From positions 48,231 through 112,230 of the forward strand of contig JACKNZ010000013.1 in assembly GCA_024234595.1 (NCBI GenBank): DNA of 64,000 nucleotides, read 5' to 3'. This document shows, piece by piece, positions 25,989 to 33,525 of this stretch; the first letter of the stretch is position 1; the number at the start of each line of letters is the position of its first letter. The translations under genes were made by a program, and so were the position numbers. This DNA is from Moraxellaceae bacterium (GTDB taxonomy: Bacteria; Pseudomonadota; Gammaproteobacteria; Pseudomonadales; Moraxellaceae). The notes beneath the pieces are model-generated. The model did not search any database. It worked only from the letters and a program-made list of their open reading frames with translations, and was not told the origin of the DNA.

Positions 25989-26825
25989 ATGAAAACCAAA
26001 ACTATTTTAATTACAGGTGGTGAAAGTGGCGTAGGTGCGGCAACTGCACGCGCCCTTGCGGCACAAGGACACAAAGTATTATTTACCTGCCGCGAGCCTG
26101 AGGATGGCTTGCAATTGTGTAATGACATTAGCTCGGCTTTTCCGCGCGCCAGCATCAAAAGTTTAAGTTTAGATTTAGCTTCATTTTCATCTATTCGATT
26201 ATTTGCCGATAAATTACAACGCGATTATGACCAAATTGACGTGTTAATTAACAATGCTAGCATTGCCCCACTCACTAAACAAAAAACCCGTGATGGTTTT
26301 GAAGCACAATTTGGTGGCAATTATTTGGGTCATTTTTTATTAACCCAGTTATTGTTAGATATTTTAAACGAAGCAGGCAAAGCACGTATTGTTCACACTT
26401 CATCCATGATGCACTGGCTAGGTAATATTGATTTTGGTAGTTTTAGGGGCGAAAAATTTTATGACCCCATTAGAGCCTATGCTCAATCTAAACTTGCTAA
26501 TTTATTGTTTAGTAATGAATTATCGCGCAGACTTAAACGCACCAAAATTACCAGCAATGCTTTTCACCCTGCTGGCACACCGCAAGAAATTTACTTTAAT
26601 TTGCCAAGAGCTGCCTATTTAACCGTTAAACCATTTTTAGCTGCCCCCGAAGAAGGAGCACGCACCGCGGTATTATTGGCCACCGCCCCACATTTAAGCG
26701 AAAGTACAGGTAAATATTTTAGTAAAGGTGAACCTGCATTAGCCTCGCCACGCGCTCGCAACGAAGATTTAGCACTTAAATTGTATGAAGTGAGTGCAGG
26801 ATTATGTCAGGTAGAGGCTTTATAA
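25989..26825 (+). CDS. short-chain dehydrogenase (retinol-dehydrogenase-like SDR)
   Basis: A 278-aa NAD(P)-dependent oxidoreductase. Cofactor motif TGGESGVG (9-16), NNAS (88-91), S138/S139, and the catalytic Y164-x3-K168 in YAQSKLAN. The layout (TSSMMHWLGNIDF, then SKLANLLFSNELSRRL) is the classical SDR close to eukaryotic-type retinol dehydrogenases and WW-oxidoreductases. The substrate is unknown. It is a single gene diverging from dnaX, and its stop is 8 bp before the 3' end of the SRP RNA gene on the other strand. Confidence 0.88.
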   Translation: MKTKTILITGGESGVGAATARALAAQGHKVLFTCREPEDGLQLCNDISSAFPRASIKSLSLDLASFSSIRLFADKLQRDYDQIDVLINNASIAPLTKQKTRDGFEAQFGGNYLGHFLLTQLLLDILNEAGKARIVHTSSMMHWLGNIDFGSFRGEKFYDPIRAYAQSKLANLLFSNELSRRLKRTKITSNAFHPAGTPQEIYFNLPRAAYLTVKPFLAAPEEGARTAVLLATAPHLSESTGKYFSKGEPALASPRARNEDLALKLYEVSAGLCQVEAL

Positions 26826-26832
26826 GAATTTG

Positions 26833-26947
<115 letters not shown>

Positions 26948-27017
26948 ATAACGCGACACTTGTAGAATCTCAAGCGGGCGGCAAGTATATGACATTATTT
27001 AAGAATTTGGAACAGTT

Positions 27018-27524
27018 ATGCAAACATTTTTATTAAGTCATGTTGATAGCCCTTTGGGTAAAATCCACTTTATTCACCAAGATGATATTTTGTACGCCTT
27101 AGAGTTTGATGAATTTAAAGACCGTTTAACACAGGCATTAACTCGCTACTCACCTACGGCTTTTCAATTAGTACAATGCGAGACAAGTGCCATTCATCCA
27201 TTATTAGCCGCGTACTTTTTGGGCAATTTAGCGGCATTAGACAATATTATAGTCAATCCTTTGGGAACGCCTTTTCAGCAGCAAGTTTGGCAAGCCTTGC
27301 GTACTATTCCCGCAGGAAAAACAGCTTCTTACGTTCAAATAGCGCAGCAAATTGCCAAAACTCATGGCCAACGAGCGGTAGGCATGGCCAATGGCAAAAA
27401 TCCAATACCTTTAGTGATTCCCTGTCATCGGGTAATTAACCATAATGGTCAGTTGGGTGGCTATAGTGGTGCGTTGTGGCGTAAGGAGTGGTTGTTAAAG
27501 CATGAGGGGTATTTAGCGAGTTAA
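27018..27524 (+). CDS. ogt: methylated-DNA--protein-cysteine methyltransferase
   Basis: A 168-aa suicide DNA-repair protein that removes alkyl groups from O6-alkylguanine. The active site IPCHRVI gives the acceptor Cys at C136. Upstream are the helix-turn-helix region FQQQVWQALRTIPAGKTASY and the Asn hinge NGKNPIPLV. Size matches Ogt rather than Ada. Its stop overlaps the end of the convergent RHH gene by 4 bp. Confidence 0.95.
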   Translation: MQTFLLSHVDSPLGKIHFIHQDDILYALEFDEFKDRLTQALTRYSPTAFQLVQCETSAIHPLLAAYFLGNLAALDNIIVNPLGTPFQQQVWQALRTIPAGKTASYVQIAQQIAKTHGQRAVGMANGKNPIPLVIPCHRVINHNGQLGGYSGALWRKEWLLKHEGYLAS

Positions 27525-27754
27525 TGCTCAATGGCATTATCAATATCTTTTGCACTAAATTGTGTTTGAACAAGGCTATCACGCAAGCGTCTTGCACGTA
27601 TCAGGCGTTCATCGCTAGTCACACGAGTAGGTAACAACATTTTTTCTAGGCAGGCTAAAATCTCACTATTTAAGCTGCGGTGATGAGCTTTAGCCGCAAA
27701 TTTTAAGCTGTGGTAAATATCGTCAGGGATATTTTTAACGGTAATGCTGGTCAT
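27521..27754 (-). CDS. orphan ribbon-helix-helix antitoxin (FitA/Arc-like)
   Basis: A 77-aa protein from the ATG at 27752-27754 (MTSITVKNIPDDIYHSLKFA), with an AGAG ribosome site; a longer frame to 27811 is unlikely. The N-terminus is an Arc-type RHH (ITVKNIPDD ... HHRSLNSEILACLE), and the acidic tail would bind a toxin. Partners are usually PIN RNases of the FitB/VapC type encoded directly after. Here the next gene on that side is the end of ogt, so the toxin is missing. It belongs to the accessory block 27.5-32.9 kb. Confidence 0.72.
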   Translation of the reverse strand: MTSITVKNIPDDIYHSLKFAAKAHHRSLNSEILACLEKMLLPTRVTSDERLIRARRLRDSLVQTQFSAKDIDNAIEH

Positions 27755-27853
27755 AAAAAGCTCTCTATAGAGAATAAAATACATTCTGTTTTCTTTGTGG
27801 TTTTTTGTCAATTTTGCGTTGGGTATGCCAACATTGATTATATACCTTTTCTA

Positions 27854-27881
27854 TTGAAAAACGTACCAAATAAGATACAAT
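27854..27881 (+). promoter_or_regulatory. sigma70 promoter for the RelE/XRE pair
   Basis: TTGAAA, a 16-bp spacer and TACAAT lie 27 bp upstream of the ATG at 27908, a good match to consensus and the right distance for a short leader. Confidence 0.6.
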
Positions 27882-27907
27882 TTAAACACTTAAACAGAGA
27901 AGCCCCC

Positions 27908-28252
27908 ATGCCTTTAGAGCCTCTTATTGTATTATTTTTTAAAACAGACAGTGGCACAGAGCCTGTGCGTGACTGGTTGCGCTCATTTTCGGCTGTAGAT
28001 AGGCAAATTATTGGTGCAGATATACGAACCGTACAAATAGGTTGGCCGTTGGGTATGCCGTTAGTGCGCAAAATGGATACGGACTTATGGGAGATACGCA
28101 TTACTTTAGTATCGGGTATCGCTCGTTTGCTTTTTACAGTGAGTGGAAACACGCTGTTATTGCTTCATGGGTTTATTAAAAAATCGCAAGCGACACCAAA
28201 ATCTGAGCTAGAGCTTGCCAAAAAACGCCTTAAACAATCTTGGAGGCATTAA
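27908..28252 (+). CDS. RelE/HigB-type toxin (phage Gp49-like)
   Basis: A 114-aa protein from the ATG at 27908; the longer frame from 27710 runs through the promoter and is rejected. Conserved family blocks: EPVRDWLRSFS, VRKMDTDLWEIRITLVSGIARLLF and LLLHGFIKKSQATPKSELELAKKRL, the last with the Lys-rich RNA-cleaving surface. Such toxins cut mRNA on the ribosome or resemble phage Gp49. The antitoxin gene follows after 2 bp. The pair is transcribed from the promoter at 27854-27881. Confidence 0.85.
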   Translation: MPLEPLIVLFFKTDSGTEPVRDWLRSFSAVDRQIIGADIRTVQIGWPLGMPLVRKMDTDLWEIRITLVSGIARLLFTVSGNTLLLLHGFIKKSQATPKSELELAKKRLKQSWRH

Positions 28253-28254
28253 AT

Positions 28255-28551
28255 ATGCACAACTTTAATCCGCAACATATAGGTAGTAGTTTTGATGATT
28301 TTTTGCAAGAGGAAGGCATATTAGAAGAAGTGACTGCTATCGCTGTTAAACGTGTTTTAGCATGGCAGATAGCAGAGGCCATGAAGGAGCAACATTTGAC
28401 CAAAACAGTGATGGCCGAAAGAATGCACACTAGCCGTGCCTCGTTAAATCGTTTGCTTGATGAGGAAGATACCAGCCTAACCTTAACAACGTTGGCCAGT
28501 GCAGCCGCCGCTTTGGGTAAAACAATTCGTATTGAGTTGGTTTCGGCTTAA
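28255..28551 (+). CDS. XRE-family antitoxin (HigA-like)
   Basis: A 98-aa protein with a GGAGG ribosome site 7 bp before the ATG at 28255. The C-terminal half is an XRE helix-turn-helix: EQHLTKTVMAERMHTSRASL, NRLLDEEDTSLTLTTLASAA. Partners of Gp49-like toxins have this NRLLD...TSLTL pattern. The N-terminal segment (SFDDFLQEEGILEEVTAIA) probably wraps the toxin. The operon end converges with the YkgJ-like gene. Confidence 0.85.
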   Translation: MHNFNPQHIGSSFDDFLQEEGILEEVTAIAVKRVLAWQIAEAMKEQHLTKTVMAERMHTSRASLNRLLDEEDTSLTLTTLASAAAALGKTIRIELVSA

Positions 28552-28578
28552 GGCTGTGTCACTTTTGATGCTTTGCTG

Positions 28579-28860
28579 TTAAAGTTTTTGGCAGATTTGA
28601 TGGTTTATTTCGATAAAGTCAATCCATCTAATTTTGTCGGACAAGTGCTTTTTATAATAATCTTCAACGCGACACACCAACGGTCTATCGTCATAGATAT
28701 TACAAAGATTTGTGACTTCGTTAAAATGCCGACAAACTGAATCTCCTCTGTCCAAAAACTGCGTTTGTGGACTAATGCCTACTTTGCGGCAACATTTGCC
28801 GCAAGCAGAACAGGGAAATTTTAGTTCGTCATTTTGGCCAATAAAGTCTAAACCTAACAT
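28579..28860 (-). CDS. YkgJ-type cysteine-cluster protein
   Basis: A 93-aa protein with the YkgJ signature: CSACGKCCRKVG at residues 17-28, then a Cys-His pair (VCRHFN), LCNIYDDRP and CR, ending with a short helix. The cysteines probably hold zinc or an iron-sulfur cluster. The gene starts 9 bp after the 542-aa HNH-like gene on the same strand, so it is probably the last gene of the WYL-regulated operon. It is shorter than many YkgJ members. Confidence 0.8.
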   Translation of the reverse strand: MLGLDFIGQNDELKFPCSACGKCCRKVGISPQTQFLDRGDSVCRHFNEVTNLCNIYDDRPLVCRVEDYYKKHLSDKIRWIDFIEINHQICQKL

Positions 28861-28869
28861 TTTAAATTA

Positions 28870-30498
28870 TCACTTCTTCATTTTAGATAATAGCCAATTT
28901 TTCGTACTTTCCCTATTACCCATTTCAAAGGGCAATTTAATATTTTGTTGCTCTATTCTTTGTTTTAAAATTACTTGCCGTTCTAATTCACTATTTGCTT
29001 GTTTTAAATTTTTAGCAAAGCTTTCTAATTCAATAACATCTATAGCAAACTCTAATTGTGTCAACTCCAAAATGTAACGGTCTAACTCTGTATTTATTTC
29101 GTCAAAATGCTCTGACAACCGTTCATATTTTGTTTTAAATCCATCTAAATAAGCCCAAATTTTTTGCATCATTGGACTTTGCTGAATAAAATAACTCAAA
29201 CCCAAAGTGACAATACCTGTCGCCAACGCTGTTAAAAACATACGAATTTCAGCACCAAATGGTAATCCATCAACAACTATTAAACTTTCATTAACGAGCA
29301 TTCCTACAACCACTCCTATACTTGCCGAAAGTATAGTAAAAGCAGCTTTTGCTAATTGACCTGTTGTTAAATTTTCAGGATTAAAAAAAACTAATTTTGA
29401 GATTTTCACAATATTTAACCAAGTTTCTCGAATAATTTTCCCCCAAAATTTGGTTGTGGTTATAAAAGCATTTAAAATTGTTGTTGAAATACTCGAAAAA
29501 ACACCTGACATAGTAGAATCTTTAAAGGTATCAATTATTTCTTTGAATCTTAATTTTACTCTGTCATAAATATTGATGATGGTTTGCTTTACATCTTCTA
29601 AGAACTGACTAATGTTAAAGCCTAAATTTTTATATTGATGATATAAATTAGGTATTTGCCCCTTAAATTCAAACCACATTTCAGCCAAAACCAATCCTAT
29701 AGATTCTCTCGCCCCCATTCTAAATCCATTATTTAAAGAAGCACTAATTGTACTTTTAAAAAACTTACTGCTAGTATAATAACTCTTGTTTATTTGCTGA
29801 TTATATTCTTCTCTTGCTTGCTGATTAATTTCCCCCATCTCATCAAAAGAAATCTGCTTTAACTCCTCCAAAGACTTTTGTTTTTTTCTAATTTCATCTT
29901 GAACTTTTTGATATTCATGTTTTTGTTGCGGGGTATTTTGTGGCATCGTCTCTAACTTATTTTTTAAATTTAAAAGTTCTGCCTCACGATTATTATATGT
30001 TTGTGGTATTTTTTTTACAAAATCATCAACAGAATGCTGTTTTTTTGTCCGATTAATACTACTCAATGTTGATGATAAGTTTGATTCTTGATTTGCTAAT
30101 TCAACTCCATCAACCTCAGCCAAAATACGACCTGCATCATGATGAATTTCATGAGCAGAAATTACATGGTCAAGATCACGTTTTTGCTCTGGTGTAATAA
30201 TTTGACCAGTGTAGCCATCTTTTAAGGTGCCTTCTTGCTGCTTCTTTTTATCTTCTCTACCCTTTTTTATAAAATCTGGATGTTGATGATATGCTTGCGA
30301 GTCATACGGCTCTAAATTTGTACATTTTTGTTTTTCTGCTTCGGTTGCCCATATCCCTTTTCTCACATTATGAATAGTATCAACATCGCCACCTTTTTTA
30401 TCTTCTAATAATAAAAAATCAAGTCCAAATGTCGTGACTAAACTTTTAGTTATCACTTGGTCAATTTCTTGTGACCAATCAAATGTCGTGGTTGTCAT
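28870..30498 (-). CDS. HNH-like membrane protein of unknown function
   Basis: A 542-aa protein I cannot place in a named family. Residues 93-156 look like an HNH nuclease: DGYTGQ, then KRDLDHVISAHEIHHDAGR (D110-H111), LANQESNLSSTLSSINR (N136, N140) and KKQH (H155). Residues 170-240 are charged and coiled-coil-like (LLNLKNKLETM, EIRKKQKSLEEL). Two hydrophobic helices lie at about 383-409 and 418-439, and another coiled coil at 445-520. The AT content and Lys/Asn/Ile bias are higher than in neighbours. The nuclease-plus-membrane design would suit a defence effector, but this is inference from motifs and context only. Confidence 0.7.
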   Translation of the reverse strand: MTTTTFDWSQEIDQVITKSLVTTFGLDFLLLEDKKGGDVDTIHNVRKGIWATEAEKQKCTNLEPYDSQAYHQHPDFIKKGREDKKKQQEGTLKDGYTGQIITPEQKRDLDHVISAHEIHHDAGRILAEVDGVELANQESNLSSTLSSINRTKKQHSVDDFVKKIPQTYNNREAELLNLKNKLETMPQNTPQQKHEYQKVQDEIRKKQKSLEELKQISFDEMGEINQQAREEYNQQINKSYYTSSKFFKSTISASLNNGFRMGARESIGLVLAEMWFEFKGQIPNLYHQYKNLGFNISQFLEDVKQTIINIYDRVKLRFKEIIDTFKDSTMSGVFSSISTTILNAFITTTKFWGKIIRETWLNIVKISKLVFFNPENLTTGQLAKAAFTILSASIGVVVGMLVNESLIVVDGLPFGAEIRMFLTALATGIVTLGLSYFIQQSPMMQKIWAYLDGFKTKYERLSEHFDEINTELDRYILELTQLEFAIDVIELESFAKNLKQANSELERQVILKQRIEQQNIKLPFEMGNRESTKNWLLSKMKK

Positions 30499-30520
30499 AT
30501 TACTAATACCCTTACAAAGC

Positions 30521-30554
30521 TATCCTGCAATTACTTTTTAGCAATTACAGGATA
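30521..30554 (-). promoter_or_regulatory. intergenic stem-loop inside the WYL operon
   Basis: The minus-strand RNA pairs UAUCCUGUAAUUGC with GUAAUUGCAGGAUA over a 6-nt loop: 14 pairs including two G-U wobbles. No T-run follows, so it looks like a processing, stabilising or attenuating hairpin between the 364-aa and 542-aa genes rather than a terminator. Confidence 0.6.
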
Positions 30555-30565
30555 CAGACTATTTA

Positions 30566-31660
30566 TTATACAGATTGAGCTTTTTTAAACTCAACAAATG
30601 TTCCATCTGCTTTTGCTAAAGCTGATTCAACTCCCTCTTTATCCAGTATTTGCATACCATCTTGGTCAGTCTGAATTTGTGGATTTCCATCACTGCCAAG
30701 TACAACAACATCCTTATCATCTTTTTTGACTTTAAATAAGGGTGTAGAAATCAGATCTGCCATAATTGCTGCACAAGCTATACCGTTTTCAATAATCCGA
30801 TTTGCCTCAGCAGAAATTCCATTTATTTTTTCTTCATCACCTTGTTTAATAATCTCATTAATTAACTTAAGTGTTTCAAAATAGCTTTGAAACACTTCAT
30901 AAATATCCTCTAATGCAAACTGGATTCTATGTGCATAATCTTGCATTTTACTCAATTGATTTCTAGCTTTGTGCATTTTGTCAACAGCATCATCAACTTT
31001 ATATCGAACATCACGCGCATTTTCTAACGCCTTAGAGCCGTGTATGGCATAAGCAATACCTGCCACTGCTAACACAGGTGCAAGCACTGCGCCACCCAAA
31101 ACCATTGCACCACCTGCCATGCCCCAACCACCAGCAGCTAAAGAGCCACCACCAATAGCCGCCATGGTTGCATTATAAGCAGCCGCACCAGACAAGGCAG
31201 CAATTGGCGTACCTGTTGAGGCTGCGCCTAATGCCATTACGCCACCATATACCGCAAAACCTGTCGCTGCGCCTGTTACACCGCCACCAACAACCGTTTT
31301 CATATAATCAGTGGCACTAATTGCAACATCTTTTATTTTATTTAATTGATGTTTAGGAATTTTAACCTTTGTACTACCATACTTTTGAAAATTACTGTTT
31401 TGTTGAATTTCTTCTACTAAAAGGTCAAATTTTTCAAAATCTAAGCCAATTTTCAACTCTAACTTACCTAAGTCCTCCAATACAGGACTTACTTCTTCAT
31501 TGATTTTATCAAGACGGCCTTTTTCGTCTTTATAACGTTGTTGAGCATTTGCAATGATTTCATCAGCAAGATTTTTATCTTGATAACCGTCATAGCCTTT
31601 TTTTGCACCTAAAGCGGCGGCGGCTAAAGCAACGCCTCCAACAATGAATGGTATTGGCAT
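30566..31660 (-). CDS. glycine-rich membrane-inserting protein of unknown function
   Basis: A 364-aa protein. Residues 1-20 are hydrophobic (PIPFIVGGVALAAAALGAKK). Residues 30-115 are helical and charged. Residues 121-208 are a long Gly/Ala-rich hydrophobic stretch with glycine-zipper spacing (VVGGGVTGAATGFAVYGGV, AIGGGSLAAGGWGMAGGAMV), as in pore-forming or membrane-inserting proteins. A helical part (about 210-300) and a small polar tail follow. GGAG lies 9 bp before the start. The downstream gene encodes the HNH-like protein. I do not recognise a family; pore formation is a guess from composition. Confidence 0.65.
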   Translation of the reverse strand: MPIPFIVGGVALAAAALGAKKGYDGYQDKNLADEIIANAQQRYKDEKGRLDKINEEVSPVLEDLGKLELKIGLDFEKFDLLVEEIQQNSNFQKYGSTKVKIPKHQLNKIKDVAISATDYMKTVVGGGVTGAATGFAVYGGVMALGAASTGTPIAALSGAAAYNATMAAIGGGSLAAGGWGMAGGAMVLGGAVLAPVLAVAGIAYAIHGSKALENARDVRYKVDDAVDKMHKARNQLSKMQDYAHRIQFALEDIYEVFQSYFETLKLINEIIKQGDEEKINGISAEANRIIENGIACAAIMADLISTPLFKVKKDDKDVVVLGSDGNPQIQTDQDGMQILDKEGVESALAKADGTFVEFKKAQSV

Positions 31661-31701
31661 AGTATTAACTCCTATTTGCCTTTTTTTTGCACCAAAATAG
31701 C

Positions 31702-31726
31702 TTTTTATAACACCATGTTATAAAAA
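31702..31726 (-). promoter_or_regulatory. perfect 11-bp inverted repeat upstream of the glycine-rich gene
   Basis: TTTTTATAACA and TGTTATAAAAA flank CCA. It lies between the zinc-ribbon gene and the 364-aa gene; it could be an operator or an RNA hairpin. A further A8 run follows it on the minus strand, so a weak terminator on the opposite strand is also possible. Confidence 0.5.
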
Positions 31727-31743
31727 TCACATTACCTTTATTT

Positions 31744-31917
31744 CTACCGAAATAAGCTTTTAATAACATTCTCAATTAAATTTACAGCACCCACCGCCAC
31801 CATCTCCCCACCACATTTTTTACAACGTGGCACCGCAATCGCATCACTGCTTGGGCTAATAATGGTTGTAGCATGGCACTTAACACACTTAACCTTCATA
31901 GGGGGTGGCTTAATCAT
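31744..31917 (-). CDS. 57-aa zinc-ribbon protein
   Basis: An open frame from the ATG at 31915-31917 to TAG, found by reading the gap between the WYL gene and the glycine-rich gene. It encodes 57 residues with a four-Cys zinc ribbon: C11-V-K-C14 and C32-K-K-C35-GGEM, then a short hydrophobic helix (VAVGAVNLIENVIKSLF). It begins 3 bp after the WYL stop, so translation should be coupled. Similar small ribbons accompany effector genes in some islands. Being so short it is easily missed in automatic annotation. Function unknown. Confidence 0.75.
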   Translation of the reverse strand: MIKPPPMKVKCVKCHATTIISPSSDAIAVPRCKKCGGEMVAVGAVNLIENVIKSLFR

Positions 31918-31920
31918 CTG

Positions 31921-32811
31921 TTACTCCAAATACCCTTGCAGCTCTTTTTCTAACTGCTGCTGCAAACTCTGCGGATTCACAATTTTTAAATGCGGAATCC
32001 AATACCTCACCAATGGCAAAATTTGCGTAGCATGACTAATTTTGCTTAACACCAACAAACTGCCATCGTCTAAACTTTTAAGCACCTGCTGCTCGGGCAA
32101 CAACTGACGCTGCTCAAAGTGCATCGCCACCTCGCTATGCACGCTCAACACAACCTCTTGTTTTTGCTGGCTAAACCAAATACTTTCTTCGTTTTCTAAT
32201 TGTTTTAAAATCGCCTTATCAAACTCAAACGCCTCTTGCTCGCTATAGGGCTTAGGGTTAGCAATACGACTAACACGATAAGCTCTTAACTGACCATTAC
32301 TCACGGCGGCCAAATACCAACAGCCATGATGATGCACCAAACGATACGGCTGCACGGTACGCGGCTCATTTTTATACAAAAACGCCACCTCACAACGCTG
32401 TTTAATCGCTTGCTTAAACACCTCAAGCGTTGACTCAAACAACGAGGCATCTTCAAAAAAATAGCCTTTGGCCGAATAGACGCTATTGGCACGACTATCC
32501 AAAATCTCGCGCAAAAAAGATTTATCTAATTTGGGGTACAAATTGCTAATGCCCGAAATTTGAGCAAAATTTTTAATATCTTGATAATTGAGCTTACCCA
32601 AATAGGCACTCGGCAAAAAATAACGGTCGCCCTCTTGCTCCAACGGCAAAAAAGCTAAACGCTCGTTAAGGTCACGGCTAATAGTGCGTGCGTGTGTTTG
32701 ATATTTTTCTGCCAAGCCTTTAACGGTGAGTTTTTCACCCATATTAAGACTAGTTAAAATATCTGCTAAGCGATACGCAATTTTTTCGTTTTTAGAAGAT
32801 TCTTGTTCCAT
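31921..32811 (-). CDS. WYL-domain transcription regulator
   Basis: A 296-aa regulator with an N-terminal winged helix (KIAYRLADILTSLNMGEKLT, VKGLAEKYQTHARTISRDLNERL, residues about 8-53) and a WYL domain (TVQPYRLVHHHGCWYLAAVS, LRAYRVSRI) around 140-205, followed by a C-terminal WCX-like part. WYL regulators (for example BrxR and CapW) commonly repress phage-defence operons and respond to nucleic-acid ligands. It is the first gene of the operon; zinc ribbon, glycine-rich and HNH-like genes follow. Inverted half-sites CACAACCT/AGGTTGTG lie in its promoter. Confidence 0.85.
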   Translation of the reverse strand: MEQESSKNEKIAYRLADILTSLNMGEKLTVKGLAEKYQTHARTISRDLNERLAFLPLEQEGDRYFLPSAYLGKLNYQDIKNFAQISGISNLYPKLDKSFLREILDSRANSVYSAKGYFFEDASLFESTLEVFKQAIKQRCEVAFLYKNEPRTVQPYRLVHHHGCWYLAAVSNGQLRAYRVSRIANPKPYSEQEAFEFDKAILKQLENEESIWFSQQKQEVVLSVHSEVAMHFEQRQLLPEQQVLKSLDDGSLLVLSKISHATQILPLVRYWIPHLKIVNPQSLQQQLEKELQGYLE

Positions 32812-32819
32812 ACCCTACT

Positions 32820-32875
32820 CACAACCTTTTTTGTCTCATTTTTAACGATTATCCATAACCTTGCGACAGGTTGTG
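32820..32875 (-). promoter_or_regulatory. inverted half-sites upstream of the WYL gene, candidate operator
   Basis: CACAACCT (32820-32827) is repeated inverted as AGGTTGTG (32868-32875), and AACCTTGCGACAGGTT (32857-32872) is a palindrome sharing the second site. Three half-sites within 60 bp of the start suggest binding by a dimeric autoregulator. The protein that binds is inferred to be the WYL regulator. Confidence 0.45.
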
Positions 32876-33045
32876 TCCTTGTGTTTAATTTTTTGCTAAG
32901 TAACAGGTGTTTTGAATGTAACCAAGATAGGTTATTAGGTCAATGTGTTATTGAGGTTTTTATCCACCAATGCCGTTAGAATAAAGTACCAATACGAGGG
33001 AAATAACCTGTGTTACGTTGCACTTCACACAGGCTACAAATAGAC

Positions 33046-33525
33046 TTACAACAACTTTTCAATATCTTTAGCTATCGCTAATGGCTCGGTGGTTGGCGCA
33101 TAACGCTCAATGACATTACCGTTTTTGTCCACCAAAAACTTAGTAAAATTCCATTTAATCGCATTCATACCTAACAAACCGGGTGCTGCCTCTTTAAGAT
33201 GCTTAAACAAGGGGTGAGCCTCATCGCCATTAACATCAATTTTGGCAAACATCGGAAAAGTCACGCCATAATTTAATTGGCAAAACTCACTGATTTCTTC
33301 GTTACTAGCAGGGTCTTGGCTCAAAAATTGATTACACGGAAAGCCCAAAATCATCAAACCTTGGTCTTTATACTTTTCGTACAACGCTTCCAAATCCTTA
33401 AACTGTGGTGTTAAACCACACTTGCTGGCGGTATTAACAACTAACAATACTTTGCCTTGGTAATCCGCAATAGATACTTCTTTACCCGTAATGGTGGTTG
33501 CCGAAAAATCATACACATTAGGCAT
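33046..33525 (-). CDS. glutathione peroxidase (Cys type)
   Basis: A 159-aa thiol peroxidase from the ATG at 33523-33525, with an AGAGGA site; the longer frame to 33633 runs through msrB. The peroxidatic Cys is C36 in [12 protein letters not shown], with the Gln and Trp partners in FPCNQF and [11 protein letters not shown]. The residue that is selenocysteine in animals is Cys here. These enzymes reduce peroxides using thioredoxin or glutathione. Its start overlaps the msrB stop by 8 bp, so both oxidative-repair genes form one operon. Confidence 0.93.
   Translation of the reverse strand: MPNVYDFSATTITGKEVSIADYQGKVLLVVNTASKCGLTPQFKDLEALYEKYKDQGLMILGFPCNQFLSQDPASNEEISEFCQLNYGVTFPMFAKIDVNGDEAHPLFKHLKEAAPGLLGMNAIKWNFTKFLVDKNGNVIERYAPTTEPLAIAKDIEKLL

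Noticed and set aside
33007..33033. CCTGTGT...ACACAGG hairpin after gpx as a terminator
   Set aside because: Only a 7-bp stem with a 13-nt loop and no T-run on the gpx strand; too weak to call.
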